DNA of 64,000 bases from JABDKJ01 sp964609215 (GCA_964609215.1 CAZSQZ010000014.1:23301-87300); one strand, 5' to 3'. Positions 27,186-36,588 are shown, counted from the first letter of the stretch. The notes: generated from the letters alone by a model not told the origin. Program-made: numbers and translations.

Positions 27186-28181
27186 ATGAAATTGAAATAT
27201 CTTTTATTCACGCATTTTGCTTTTATGAGTTTCCTGCTTTCTGCTCAACATACATTTAGTATTGTAGCTGTAGATTCAATAACAGGAGAAATTGGAAGTG
27301 CTGGTGCAACTTGTGGAGATAGCATAATATGGCCAGGTACTCTTGGTGCTCTTCTCATTAGTGATGTAATTCCAGGTGTAGGAGCAATTCATACACAATC
27401 TTATCATTCTTTCGATAATCAAGCAGAAGCTCATTTAAAAATGGAACAGGGACTTTCACCTCAGGAAATAATTACTTGGATGGAAAACAATGATGTTCAA
27501 GATAACCCATTAATACGACAGTACGGTATTGTAGATTACAATAACGGTTCCCCTCGTTCTGCAGCTTATACTGGAAGCAACTGCTTTGATTATAAAAACC
27601 ATATTCTAGGCCCCAATTATGCCATTCAAGGAAATATTCTTTTAGGCCAGGAAGTATTGGATAATATGGAGAGCAATTTCCTAAATACCAATGGAAGTTT
27701 AGCGGATAAATTAATGGCTGCTATGCAAGGTGCTAAAATAATTGGCGCAGATACTAGGTGTTTTGAAGATAGCACAAGTTCTCTTTCCGCTTTCATTCGA
27801 GTTGCTTTACCTAATGACCATCCCGATTCTTTGTATTTAGATTGTAATATTGCTGGTACTCCTCAATGGGTTGAGCCCATAGATGTGCTTCAATCAAAAT
27901 ACAACCAATGGCTTTTGACTACTTCGATTGAAAATGCAGAAGACGAATTTAGTTTTAGTATTCAACCCAACCCAGCAGAGAATAGATTCATATTAAATTG
28001 GGGCTTAGATAGTTCAGAGAAGCAAATAAACATCTATAATAACGCTGGACAAAAAATATGGACTAAGAAATCAACAGATGCCCAAGAAGAAATTCTTATA
28101 GATGGTTGGTCAAAAGGCATTTACAATATTGTCATAGAAAGTGAGAAAGGTTCCAGAATAAAACAGCTTGTCGTAAAATAA
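27186..28181 (+). CDS. T9SS-secreted DUF1028 (Ntn-hydrolase-like) protein
   Basis: A 331-residue protein: signal peptide (cut after LLSAQ), a DUF1028 domain (about 22-230: FSIVAVDSITGEIGSAGATC, PGVGAIHTQSYHS, the '...QYGIVDYNNGSPRSAAYTGSNC' stretch, NYAIQGNILLG), then a T9SS sorting domain (FSIQPNPAENRF to the end). DUF1028 proteins resemble N-terminal nucleophile hydrolases and are usually cytoplasmic or plain secreted; coupling to a T9SS sorting domain puts this one on the cell surface or outside. Substrate unknown. Confidence 0.85.
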   Translation: MKLKYLLFTHFAFMSFLLSAQHTFSIVAVDSITGEIGSAGATCGDSIIWPGTLGALLISDVIPGVGAIHTQSYHSFDNQAEAHLKMEQGLSPQEIITWMENNDVQDNPLIRQYGIVDYNNGSPRSAAYTGSNCFDYKNHILGPNYAIQGNILLGQEVLDNMESNFLNTNGSLADKLMAAMQGAKIIGADTRCFEDSTSSLSAFIRVALPNDHPDSLYLDCNIAGTPQWVEPIDVLQSKYNQWLLTTSIENAEDEFSFSIQPNPAENRFILNWGLDSSEKQINIYNNAGQKIWTKKSTDAQEEILIDGWSKGIYNIVIESEKGSRIKQLVVK

Positions 28182-28182
28182 A

Positions 28183-28214
28183 AAAAGTCCTCCCGAATAA
28201 ACGAGAGGACTTTA
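28183..28214. terminator. bidirectional terminator
   Basis: AAAGTCCTC and GAGGACTTT form a 9-bp stem with a 12-base loop, flanked by A-rich sequence on the left and T-rich on the right. It can end both the plus-strand DUF1028 transcript and the minus-strand lipoprotein transcript. Confidence 0.85.
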
Positions 28215-28235
28215 TTTCATTTAAACTCTTATCGA

Positions 28236-29927
28236 TTAGAAACCTAAAGCGTCTTTATACTTTAAGAATTCCGCATCTTTCATTGCACGATCTTTCATAG
28301 AAGAATCCATAGCAATTGACTTTGCAAGGTGTCCTGCAATTGCAGCTGAATTTCCTGTTCTAGCAGCTATAATAGCTCTTAAATAATGTCCTGTTGCGCT
28401 ATCTCCGTCAACAGCATTATCTAGAATAGAAGTAGCTCCTGAAGCGTCTCCATTTAAGATTCTAGCTAAAGCAGCATTACAACTGTTTACACCCTGAAGG
28501 TTTCTAACAGCATCAGCATAATTTCCATCTTGAATTTCAACTATAGCCATGTTCGCTTTAACTTCTGGTCCTGCAGAAACTGCATCTTTATACATTTTAT
28601 ATGCTGTTTCTCTATCTCCACCTAAACGAGTATGAGTCGCAACATTATTTGTTACTTCAGCACTAGCAGGTGCTAATTCATCTGCTTTCATGAATGCATT
28701 TTTTGCTTCAGACATTTTATTTTGAAGCATTAATACATAACCTTCATTATTCCATGTTCTATAATCTTCTGGAAATCCTTTTCTGGCAGCAGTATACATT
28801 GCTAATTTCTGATCTAAATCTTCTGTTAAAGTTGCTGCTTTAAGCAATTCTTCAACATTTAAAGTTCCAGGTTCAGTAGTTCCCAACTTCAACAACTCTT
28901 CATCAGAATAACCCGTAATTTCATAATTTACGGTAGGAGCTGTTCTTCTTAACTGAGGAAGAACATCCTTCTTAATCTCGTTATAAGTAACCGTTAAGTT
29001 TCTGATATCTTTTTCTCTCTTGTCCAGATCTTTTTCCTGTTCAAGGATTCTAATGATTAAGTCCTTATCTTCTATGTTACTCGCTAACATAGCTTGCTTG
29101 AAACCATCCCAATCTTCACCTTTACCCATACTATTGAAAACATTTTCAACTTCTGGCAAACCAGCTTTATTCATTAGCTTGGTTAAAGTCTTTACACCAG
29201 CAGTTGCTCTTCTTGTAGCAAGAGCATCATTCTTGTCTATTTCTCCTTCAGGAGAAGCAAACGCTGGATTATCTATTTGCTTAATATCCCATCTTGGGTT
29301 GGAAGCTACATCCTGAAAAAATGTTTCCAGATTCTTAATATCCTCTTGACTAAGCTCAGATCTTCTCACCGTTGATTGATTCACCAAGAAATTAATTTCT
29401 GCTTTTGTATCGTGCTTAGTTATTCTTTCAAATTTATCCATAGAAGAAATAGGTTGTTCATCAGAAACCACTAAATATGGAGTAGCAACAACACCATCGG
29501 CAATTTTCACTTCATCCAAAACTTTATCTGCAACCCCTTTACCAGCTTTCACCTTTAGGTAAACCTCAGACTGCATCATATCAGATGTAAAATCTATTTG
29601 ATCAGAGTAATCAAAAGTTCCTCCCGTTTTGCTATTGATTACAATACCATTACCAGGAGCGTTTTCCCCCTGAACAGTAATTGTTTTAAATGCAACTTCA
29701 GATCCATCTGTTTTTCTTAGCACAGGTGTAATTTCGACAACTGCGTTTTTGTGCATTTTCTTTTCCGGTACCGTTGCTTTCGCATTTAAGGTAACCATAT
29801 CTCCATGCGCCTCCAAAGGATCAGGCGTTACTTCATAAGTCACACCGTCAAATAAGGCGCAACTCGAAAACATTCCACTCATTAGAATAGCGAATGCAAG
29901 TGTTTTGATAGAATTCAATTTCATCAT
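28236..29927 (-). CDS. OmpA-like/TPR lipoprotein
   Basis: A 563-residue lipoprotein (lipobox GMFSSC near 18-23). The N-terminal third is beta-rich with 'THDTKAEINFLVNQSTVR', a motif resembling the first strand of OmpA-like peptidoglycan-binding domains; a charged helical linker follows (about 285-325), then TPR-like helix pairs (about 365-540, e.g. YRTWNNEGYVLMLQNKMSEA). This layout suits an outer-membrane-anchored envelope protein. The start could equally be the second Met (29924). A TAnnTTTG box lies 37-44 bases upstream. Exact role unknown. Confidence 0.7.
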   Translation of the reverse strand: MMKLNSIKTLAFAILMSGMFSSCALFDGVTYEVTPDPLEAHGDMVTLNAKATVPEKKMHKNAVVEITPVLRKTDGSEVAFKTITVQGENAPGNGIVINSKTGGTFDYSDQIDFTSDMMQSEVYLKVKAGKGVADKVLDEVKIADGVVATPYLVVSDEQPISSMDKFERITKHDTKAEINFLVNQSTVRRSELSQEDIKNLETFFQDVASNPRWDIKQIDNPAFASPEGEIDKNDALATRRATAGVKTLTKLMNKAGLPEVENVFNSMGKGEDWDGFKQAMLASNIEDKDLIIRILEQEKDLDKREKDIRNLTVTYNEIKKDVLPQLRRTAPTVNYEITGYSDEELLKLGTTEPGTLNVEELLKAATLTEDLDQKLAMYTAARKGFPEDYRTWNNEGYVLMLQNKMSEAKNAFMKADELAPASAEVTNNVATHTRLGGDRETAYKMYKDAVSAGPEVKANMAIVEIQDGNYADAVRNLQGVNSCNAALARILNGDASGATSILDNAVDGDSATGHYLRAIIAARTGNSAAIAGHLAKSIAMDSSMKDRAMKDAEFLKYKDALGF

Positions 29928-29963
29928 AAAATATTTTATAAGAGCTCTTATTTAAATGAACCG

Positions 29964-29971
29964 CAAAAGTA
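29964..29971 (-). promoter_or_regulatory. TACTTTTG, -7 box of the OmpA-like/TPR lipoprotein
   Basis: On the minus strand the octamer matches TAnnTTTG and is followed by GC, as in the atpD promoter of this window. It lies 37 bases before the ATG. No clear TTTG -33 element is seen at 19-20 bases upstream. Confidence 0.5.
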
Positions 29972-30009
29972 ATTATTGTTTTGAGATAAAAAAAAGCCTG
30001 TTAAAAAAA

Positions 30010-30663
30010 CTAAAAGCCTGATAATGAATAATTTTCCTGTGGAATATTTAAGCCTTTAGCCCAATCCTTCTCAAGGATATTTTTCATATAGGCATAATCT
30101 TCTTCTTTATTCAAGAAATCAAGTTCCGAAATATCGATCAATACAACTGGAAAATCGCGCTGAGTTTTAAGGTAATTAAGGTACTCTTTCTGTAAATTTA
30201 ACAGATATGAAGAGTTAATTCTTTTTTCAAATTCTCTGCCCCGATTTGCAATATTCCTGAAAAGCTGCTCAATGTTTAAATGCAAATAAATCAAAAGGTC
30301 AGGTTTTGGCAGATTTGCGTTCATTATCTGAAATAAATTCTGAAAGAGTTTTAGTTCGTCTTCCTTCAAATTTATTTGAGCAAAAACAAGTGATTTAAAA
30401 AGAGCAAAATCAGAAATTATTTTTTCCCTAAAAAGATCGGATTGAGCTAAAATTTGGCTGAGTTGTCTGTATCTGTCCGCTAAAAATGAAAGCTCTACTG
30501 AAAAGGCATAACGTTCTTTATGGTTATAAAACTTTTCTAAAAAAGGGTTGGCTTCAAATTCCTCATGCAATGTTCTAGCCTTAAATTCATCGCAAAACAA
30601 ATTGCACAAAGTGGTTTTACCCGCTCCAATATTCCCTTCTATTGCAACATAAGAATAGTTCAT
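30010..30663 (-). CDS. deoxynucleoside kinase
   Basis: A 217-residue P-loop kinase of the deoxyadenosine/deoxyguanosine kinase-like family. Features: GNIGAGKTTL (9-18), the DRY-type motif LADRYRQLSQ near 62, and the lid 'NRGREFEKRI' near 140. It phosphorylates salvaged deoxynucleosides; substrate preference cannot be read. Its start overlaps folK by 4 bases (ATGA), so the two are translated together, an arrangement common in Bacteroidota. Confidence 0.9.
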   Translation of the reverse strand: MNYSYVAIEGNIGAGKTTLCNLFCDEFKARTLHEEFEANPFLEKFYNHKERYAFSVELSFLADRYRQLSQILAQSDLFREKIISDFALFKSLVFAQINLKEDELKLFQNLFQIMNANLPKPDLLIYLHLNIEQLFRNIANRGREFEKRINSSYLLNLQKEYLNYLKTQRDFPVVLIDISELDFLNKEEDYAYMKNILEKDWAKGLNIPQENYSLSGF

Positions 30664-31154
30664 TCCGCAAAAAGTCTCAAATCATTTTTATCTTTTAACT
30701 TCTTATACAATTGAGCAATTGTTTGGGCAAACATAGGGTGTTTTTTATTCGGACAAATATCCATTAAAGGAATAAGCACGAATCTTCTCTCCACTATTCC
30801 CAAATGGGGTACGACAAGATCATCTTCCTCTATAATTTCCTCATTGAAAAACAAAATATCTAAATCCAAGGTACGATCCTCATAGTGGTCTTTAGATTTC
30901 TTCCTAAGCAATTTCGCTTCAATATTCTGGTTCTTTTCCAACAACTTCTTTGGCTCTAAATCTGTTATAAACTCTACAACTAAATTCAAATAAGCACTAC
31001 TAGAAGCATAACCAAAAGGATGGCTTTCATAGATTGGAGACACGCTCAAAATCCGCCCTATTTTTTCAAGTTCTAATTTGGCCTTTTCAATGAAGTTTGT
31101 TCTTTCGCCCAAATTACTTCCAATCCCAATATAAACGGTATTAATCAGTTCCAT
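30660..31154 (-). CDS. folK: 2-amino-4-hydroxy-6-hydroxymethyldihydropteridine diphosphokinase
   Basis: A 164-residue HPPK. It transfers pyrophosphate from ATP to 6-hydroxymethyl-dihydropterin in folate synthesis. Features: GIGSNLGER near residue 11, 'SPIYES.PFG', 'NLVVEF' and the signature 'DRTLDLDILFF' near 93. Cytoplasmic. First in a two-gene unit with the deoxynucleoside kinase; divergent from sppA. Confidence 0.93.
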   Translation of the reverse strand: MELINTVYIGIGSNLGERTNFIEKAKLELEKIGRILSVSPIYESHPFGYASSSAYLNLVVEFITDLEPKKLLEKNQNIEAKLLRKKSKDHYEDRTLDLDILFFNEEIIEEDDLVVPHLGIVERRFVLIPLMDICPNKKHPMFAQTIAQLYKKLKDKNDLRLFAE

Positions 31155-31225
31155 TTTATCTATAGCCGCTTGTCCTATTCAACCACCTTTAATGTAAAAT
31201 ATAGGACTCTGCCTATTTAGATTCG

Positions 31226-31233
31226 TACATTTG
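31226..31233 (+). promoter_or_regulatory. TACATTTG, probable -7 box of sppA
   Basis: Matches TAnnTTTG, 33 bases before the sppA ATG. No convincing -33 TTTG is seen, so this is tentative. Confidence 0.4.
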
Positions 31234-31265
31234 ATCAGCTTAATAACAAATTAAATAATTTAATA

Positions 31266-33050
31266 ATGAAAAGCTTTTTAAAATTTGTATTTGCTTCCTG
31301 TCTGGGAATAACAATTTTCTTTGGGCTGATATTCGCTATTTTTTCCATTATAGGCTTGGCTTCGGGAGGTTCAGATTCAAAAGAAGTTAAAAACGGTTCT
31401 GTACTGTTTCTAGAATTTGATGAAAGCATTGTAGATCGCGATTCTGAAAATGAGTTCAACATTGACTTTACTGGATTCGGTGGTGATTCTAAGGAAGGCT
31501 TAAACAACATACTCACGCAAATAGAAAGAGCAAAAACAGATGATAATATTGAAGGTATATATATGGAAATCGTATCTGTACCTGCTGGTGGAACTACTGC
31601 CGAAGAAATAAGAGATAAGCTAAATGAATTTAAAGAAGAATCCGGAAAATGGATTTATACCTATTCTGAAAATATGACACAGAATGCATATTACATGGCT
31701 TCTGTTTCAGATAGTCTGTTCCTATATCCTGAAGGTGGAATGGAATTCAAAGGCTTGGCTTCCGAACTTCTCTTCATGAAAGGCTTTTTTGAAAAAATAG
31801 GAGTTGAATTTCAAGTTATTCGTCCTAAGAACAATTATTTTAAGAGTGCGGTAGAACCATTTACTTTGGATAAAATGAGTGAGTCTAATCGTAAACAAAT
31901 GAACATTCTCTTAAATGGAATTTGGGATGATATGCTTGCTAACGTTTCTCGAGACCGAAATATTTCCAAAGATGAATTAAATAGAATAGCAGATGGGATG
32001 CTGGCTACCAATCCAGATAAAGCTCTTCAACTGAAAATGATTGATGGATTATGGTACGAGGATCAAGTAATGGATTTATTGAGAAGCAAGTTGAATATTG
32101 AAGCTGATAAAAGAATTCCTTTGGTAGACCTTAATGAATATTCAAAAAAATCCAAGTCTGCAAAGGGAATGATTAAAAGGGAAAAGATAGGAGTCGTATA
32201 TGCAGTTGGTGGAATAGAAAGTGGTGAAGGCGATGATGAAACTATTGGTTCGGAGAGAATTGCCAGAGGAATTAGAAAAGCGAGATCCGATTCTTCCATT
32301 AAAGCAATTGTTTTAAGAGTAAATAGTCCTGGTGGAAGTGCCTTGGCAAGTGATGTCATTTTAAGAGAAATGAGTTTAACTAAAGGAGTGAAGCCAATTG
32401 TTGTATCAATGGGCGACTTAGCAGCTTCTGGTGGATATTATATCTCCTGTGAAGCAGATAGAATATTTGCTTCTGAGAATACGATTACCGGTAGTATTGG
32501 AGCTTTCGGTTTGGTTCCAAATACTCAAAAAATGTTGAATGAAAAATTAGGCCTTACTACAGATACGGTAAAGACTAACGAAATGGCTGATTTTTATTTT
32601 GGGACACGACCTTTTAAACCTGAGGAAGAAGAACTTCTTCAAAAAATGATTGATGATGTGTATGGAACTTTTGTTGGGAAGGTTGCTAATGGAAGAGGTT
32701 TAGATAGCACCATGGTCGCAAATGACATTGGACAGGGAAGAGTATGGACTGGTCTGCAAGCTATGGAACTTGGATTAGTAGATGAGATTGGCGGATTGGA
32801 AAAAGCAATGTCCTATGCAGCAGAACAAGCTGGTTTAGAAGAGTATAGAGTAAAAGAATTTCCAAAGCAAGAAGACCCATTACAAAAAATGCTTGAAGAT
32901 TTTGGAGCGAATGCTTCTTTAGAAGTTCTCTTGGAAAAGGAATTAGGAACTGAGCATTTTGAGCTTTATCAGCAAATAAAAGAATTGAAAAAGGTAGCAA
33001 ATACTAAAGGTATTCAAATGAGAATGCCATACGATATTTACATTCGATAG
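31266..33050 (+). CDS. sppA: signal peptide peptidase SppA, long (67K) type
   Basis: A 594-residue serine protease of family S49 with the two-domain, 67K-type layout. An N-terminal membrane segment (about 7-32) anchors it in the inner membrane. The catalytic dyad is visible: Lys193 (NYFKSAVEPF) in the first domain and Ser388 (DLAASGGYY) in the second. Further conserved stretches are 'LRVNSPGGSALASDVI' and 'TGSIGAFG'. It degrades leftover signal peptides in the membrane. Transcribed alone and ended by a strong bidirectional terminator. Confidence 0.95.
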   Translation: MKSFLKFVFASCLGITIFFGLIFAIFSIIGLASGGSDSKEVKNGSVLFLEFDESIVDRDSENEFNIDFTGFGGDSKEGLNNILTQIERAKTDDNIEGIYMEIVSVPAGGTTAEEIRDKLNEFKEESGKWIYTYSENMTQNAYYMASVSDSLFLYPEGGMEFKGLASELLFMKGFFEKIGVEFQVIRPKNNYFKSAVEPFTLDKMSESNRKQMNILLNGIWDDMLANVSRDRNISKDELNRIADGMLATNPDKALQLKMIDGLWYEDQVMDLLRSKLNIEADKRIPLVDLNEYSKKSKSAKGMIKREKIGVVYAVGGIESGEGDDETIGSERIARGIRKARSDSSIKAIVLRVNSPGGSALASDVILREMSLTKGVKPIVVSMGDLAASGGYYISCEADRIFASENTITGSIGAFGLVPNTQKMLNEKLGLTTDTVKTNEMADFYFGTRPFKPEEEELLQKMIDDVYGTFVGKVANGRGLDSTMVANDIGQGRVWTGLQAMELGLVDEIGGLEKAMSYAAEQAGLEEYRVKEFPKQEDPLQKMLEDFGANASLEVLLEKELGTEHFELYQQIKELKKVANTKGIQMRMPYDIYIR

Positions 33051-33077
33051 GTGTAAATTTTAAATATACATAGCACA

Positions 33078-33107
33078 AAAAAAGCCACGCAATTGCGTGG
33101 CTTTTTT
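33078..33107. terminator. bidirectional terminator between sppA and ahcY
   Basis: GCCACGC, an AATT loop and GCGTGGC form a GC-rich 7-bp stem extended by A6 on the left and T6 on the right. It serves both converging genes. Confidence 0.93.
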
Positions 33108-33126
33108 GCATTTAGAATCTATCTTC

Positions 33127-34440
33127 TTAATATCTATATGTATCAGGCTTATAAGGTCCTTCCTTAGGAATGCTTATATAATCCGATTGTTTATCTGAAA
33201 GAACTTCCAAATCAACACCAATTTTCGCAAGGTGCAATCTTGCTACTTTTTCATCTAAGTGTTTCGGAAGTGTATACACCTTGTTCTCATAAGTATCAGA
33301 ATTATTCCATAATTCCAATTGAGCCAAAGTTTGATTAGTAAATGAATTAGACATTACAAATGATGGGTGACCAGTTGCACATCCTAAATTTACCAATCTA
33401 CCTTCTGCAAGTAGAATAATATCTTTTCCATTGATCGTATACTTATCTACCTGAGGCTTAATCTCTACTTTAGAAGCTCCATGGTTCTCATTTAACCAAG
33501 CAACATTAATTTCATTATCGAAGTGACCAATATTACAAACGATTGTTTTGTCTTTCATTTTCTCAAAATGAATACCATCAATAATGTCACAGTTTCCGGT
33601 TGCAGTTACCACAATGTCAACTTCCTCAACAGCATCTACCATTTTCTTCACTTCAAAGCCATCCATAGCCGCTTGCAATGCACAAATCGGATCAATCTCA
33701 GTAACAATAACTCTTGCTCCTGCTCCACGAAGTGATTCTGCTGAACCTTTCCCTACATCTCCATACCCTGCAACAACAGCTACTTTACCTGCCATCATAA
33801 CATCCGTTGCTCTTCTAATCGCATCTACCAGAGATTCTTTACAGCCATATTTATTATCAAACTTAGACTTGGTAACAGAATCATTTACATTGATAGCTGG
33901 AAGAGTTAAAGTCCCTGCTTTTTCTCTATCGTATAATCTATGAACACCTGTCGTAGTTTCTTCGGAAAGTCCTTTAATTCCATCAACTAATTCTGGGTAT
34001 TTATCCAGAACCATATTGGTTAAATCTCCACCATCATCTAAAATCAAATTTAGTGGACGGTCTTCAGAACCAAAGAACAAAGTTTGTTCTATACACCAAT
34101 CAAACTCTTCTTCTGTCATTCCTTTCCATGCATAAACCGGAATTCCAGCTGCCGCAATTGCTGCTGCTGCATGATCTTGCGTACTAAAAATATTGCATGA
34201 TGACCAAGTAACATCTGCTCCTAACTCAACTAACGTTTCTATTAGCACAGCAGTTTGAATGGTCATGTGCAAGCAACCAGCAATCCTTGCACCTTTAAGT
34301 GGCTTACTATCTCCAAATTCTTCTCTTAGCGACATTAATCCAGGCATTTCTGCTTCTGCCAATTCTATTTCTTTTCTACCCCAGTCAGCGAGGTTGATGT
34401 CTTTTACCTTATATGGTAATACTTTTGTTTCTGTACTCAT
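33127..34440 (-). CDS. ahcY: adenosylhomocysteinase
   Basis: A 437-residue enzyme from the ATG at 34440 (MSTETKVLPYK); the frame reaches 34476 but the extra 12 residues are unlike the family. It splits S-adenosylhomocysteine to adenosine and homocysteine, keeping methyltransferases active. Features: 'AGCLHMTIQTAVLIETL', 'WSSCNIFSTQDHAAAA', the NAD-binding 'VVAGYGDVGKGSA', and a typical C-terminal KPDTYRY. Cytoplasmic tetramer in other organisms. Single gene. Confidence 0.97.
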   Translation of the reverse strand: MSTETKVLPYKVKDINLADWGRKEIELAEAEMPGLMSLREEFGDSKPLKGARIAGCLHMTIQTAVLIETLVELGADVTWSSCNIFSTQDHAAAAIAAAGIPVYAWKGMTEEEFDWCIEQTLFFGSEDRPLNLILDDGGDLTNMVLDKYPELVDGIKGLSEETTTGVHRLYDREKAGTLTLPAINVNDSVTKSKFDNKYGCKESLVDAIRRATDVMMAGKVAVVAGYGDVGKGSAESLRGAGARVIVTEIDPICALQAAMDGFEVKKMVDAVEEVDIVVTATGNCDIIDGIHFEKMKDKTIVCNIGHFDNEINVAWLNENHGASKVEIKPQVDKYTINGKDIILLAEGRLVNLGCATGHPSFVMSNSFTNQTLAQLELWNNSDTYENKVYTLPKHLDEKVARLHLAKIGVDLEVLSDKQSDYISIPKEGPYKPDTYRY

Positions 34441-34549
34441 ATTCAAAATTTCAGGCCAAAGATAGCTAAAATGCACCTTTTAGAGCCTCATATATTACTG
34501 TAGTTTAACAAAGTATGTTTAATTTGGTTCTTCAAAAGTCAGAAAATAT

Positions 34550-35230
34550 TTGCCCATTGACCTAAACATACAAGTAAATGATTATCAGCACGTTTCTGTT
34601 TGGACCATCACAGAATCCATTAAAGAACTGAGAAATGGTCTTGATTTAAATGATCAAGAAGAAATGGAACTGCAGAGAATAAAACATGAAAAGGGAAGAA
34701 AACAATGGCTTGCAGTCAGACAATTAGCAAAAAAAGTATTGAAAACCGGAGACCAAATTATTTATAATGACTTTGGTGTCCCGCATTTAAAAGGTCATGA
34801 TTTTCATATTTCACTGAGTCATTCGGAAGAAAAAGTTGCCTTGAGTTTCAACAGAAATTATGAAACAGGGATAGACATTCAATATGAAAATGAAAAGATT
34901 CTTAATATCAAAAAGAAGTTTTCTTCTGACTTTGAATTAGACTGGATTCCTTCAGAAAAGGAGAGTGATTTTCTTCACATTCTTTGGGGAGCAAAAGAAG
35001 CCATGTTTAAGTATTACACTTGTGAAATGCCTTTTAAAATGGCAGAAGTCCAAGCTTTTGAATTGAGAAATCAAGGAGTCATAAATGCTGTTAGAAAAAG
35101 AGCAGATAAAAAGGACATTTTTCAATTGACATATCGTATTTTTGAAGGGTACTATTTAGTTTACTTAAGCGACTTAATCTCAATTGAAATCGGTACTAGA
35201 ACAAATAAAGGAGCGGAAACGGAGCGGTGA
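34550..35230 (+). CDS. 4'-phosphopantetheinyl transferase superfamily protein
   Basis: A 226-residue PPTase-like enzyme, which would load carrier proteins with phosphopantetheine. The signature residues are present: GIDIQY (near 108, Mg binding) and WGAKEAMFKYY (near 144), with 'DFHISLSHSEEKVALSF' before them. It is closer to the Sfp-like type than to AcpS. The start is TTG at 34550; no better codon precedes the domain. Its 3' end overlaps the next gene by 47 bases. Confidence 0.85.
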   Translation: MPIDLNIQVNDYQHVSVWTITESIKELRNGLDLNDQEEMELQRIKHEKGRKQWLAVRQLAKKVLKTGDQIIYNDFGVPHLKGHDFHISLSHSEEKVALSFNRNYETGIDIQYENEKILNIKKKFSSDFELDWIPSEKESDFLHILWGAKEAMFKYYTCEMPFKMAEVQAFELRNQGVINAVRKRADKKDIFQLTYRIFEGYYLVYLSDLISIEIGTRTNKGAETER

Positions 35231-35969
35231 TAAAATGTTAGCGGTTTTATTAGACCCTGACTCTTATCAAGATCCCAAAAAACTAATTGAAGCGACTAGT
35301 CTATGTAACATCAATCAAATTGATTTTATTTTTATTGGAGGCAGTTTAGTCACGCACAATAGATTTGATGAATTTGTTACGGAGGTAAAAGAATACACTA
35401 ATATCCCCATTGTTCTTTTTCCAGGCGATAATACACAAGTTAGCTCTCATGCTGATGCTATATTGCTGTTATCGTTAATATCTGGAAGGAACCCCGAATA
35501 TCTGATTGGGCAACATGTTAAAGCTGCTGTCAAATTAAAAAAGTCCAACTTAGAAATTATTCCTACTGGATATATGTTGGTAGATGGGCATTCTAATACA
35601 TCGGTTTCCTATGTCAGTCAAACTATACCAATTCCTAGACAAAAGCATCAAATAGCAGTATCAACTGCTTTAGCTGGAGAACAGTTAGGAATGCAACTTA
35701 TTTACCTTGATACAGGAAGTGGAGCAAAACTCACCGTTGAAAAGGGCATGATTACCGAGATAAAGAAACATATTAAAGCTCCAATCGTAATAGGAGGAGG
35801 AGTTAAGGATACAATTCACCTTAATAACTTGTTCGATTCTGGTGCGGATATTGTTGTTGTAGGTAATATATTTGAACAAAACGCAAGGTTAATTGAAGAA
35901 TTTGGCAAATTAACTAAAAAGTACCGTCAAAATGAAGTTGAGCGTAGTATCATCAAAAAGGAAGGTTGA
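35184..35969 (+). CDS. geranylgeranylglyceryl/heptaprenylglyceryl phosphate synthase (PcrB-like)
   Basis: A 261-residue TIM-barrel prenyltransferase joining a polyprenyl diphosphate to glycerol-1-phosphate. Features: LAVLLDPDS, FIFIGGS, 'LFPGDNTQVSSHADAILLLS', ISGRNPEYLIG, YLDTGSGA, IGGGVKD and VVVGNIFEQN, all typical of the family as found in Bacteroidota. Start: TTG at 35184, which includes the KERKRSGDK helix normally before the first strand; ATG at 35235 would cut it. Chain length cannot be told. Overlaps the PPTase gene by 47 bases and the TenI-like gene by 38, so the three form one unit. The next step in ether-lipid synthesis is a UbiA-type reaction. Confidence 0.92.
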   Translation: MKSVLEQIKERKRSGDKMLAVLLDPDSYQDPKKLIEATSLCNINQIDFIFIGGSLVTHNRFDEFVTEVKEYTNIPIVLFPGDNTQVSSHADAILLLSLISGRNPEYLIGQHVKAAVKLKKSNLEIIPTGYMLVDGHSNTSVSYVSQTIPIPRQKHQIAVSTALAGEQLGMQLIYLDTGSGAKLTVEKGMITEIKKHIKAPIVIGGGVKDTIHLNNLFDSGADIVVVGNIFEQNARLIEEFGKLTKKYRQNEVERSIIKKEG

Positions 35970-36588
35970 TGGAGAGATTGGAATTATTGTAAATCTTTTC
36001 GAGAAAGGTCTGGAAACATTCCACCTACGAAAAAACCACTACTCAAAATCAAAGTTTAGAAAATTCTTAAAAGCTATTCCTAAACAGTATCACCCAAGAA
36101 TTGTTTTACATTCCCATCAAATTTTAGCTTTGAGCTTTAAGGTTAAAGGAGTCCATTTTTCATCCAGACAGGTAGAGAAAAGTACTTATTTAGCAAAGGT
36201 TAAATTTCTTTGTAAGATAATGGGAAGAAAGGTAAAATTCTCACGAGGATATGATAACCTTTCAGACTTAATAACTGAAAAAAAATATTGGGATTTTGTT
36301 GTTCTAAATCCTGTTTTTGATTCTGTTTCTAAAGACCCGTTAGCTACTGCTTTTAGTGGAAGAGCCATCAGTTCTTCACTTGATCAATCAGGACTTAAAG
36401 TTGCTGGACTTGGAGGCGTCTGTGCCGATAATCTGGAGCTAATGAAAAGTTTCGGATTTGAAGAGGCTATTTTGAATGGTAAAATCTGGAGTTCTAGTAA
36501 AAGCGTAACATCCTTTTTGGAGGCTCAAAGTGTTTTAGAAAGAATCAACAGTCCTGAAAATGTTCGTTTAAGAAAGGTTGCTAATTAA
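35932..36588 (+). CDS. TenI/ThiE-like protein, diverged
   Basis: A 218-residue protein of the thiamine phosphate synthase superfamily. Seen: 'GLETFHLRKNHYSK' (substrate loop), 'VLHSHQILALSFKVKGVHFSS', 'VVLNPVFDSVSKDP' and 'AGLGGVCADNLELMKSFGFEEA'. The canonical ThiE motifs (QLR, INDR, VHLGQ) are altered, so it resembles TenI-like members more than true ThiE. It is the last gene of the PPTase-PcrB unit and meets thiH tail to tail with an 8-base overlap, joining that unit to the thiamine locus. Role inferred only. Confidence 0.75.
   Translation: MKLSVVSSKRKVDGEIGIIVNLFEKGLETFHLRKNHYSKSKFRKFLKAIPKQYHPRIVLHSHQILALSFKVKGVHFSSRQVEKSTYLAKVKFLCKIMGRKVKFSRGYDNLSDLITEKKYWDFVVLNPVFDSVSKDPLATAFSGRAISSSLDQSGLKVAGLGGVCADNLELMKSFGFEEAILNGKIWSSSKSVTSFLEAQSVLERINSPENVRLRKVAN

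Noticed and set aside
33584..33943. Plus-strand open frame of 119 codons inside ahcY
   Set aside because: It is antisense to a fully conserved gene and its product has no domain, signal or plausible composition.
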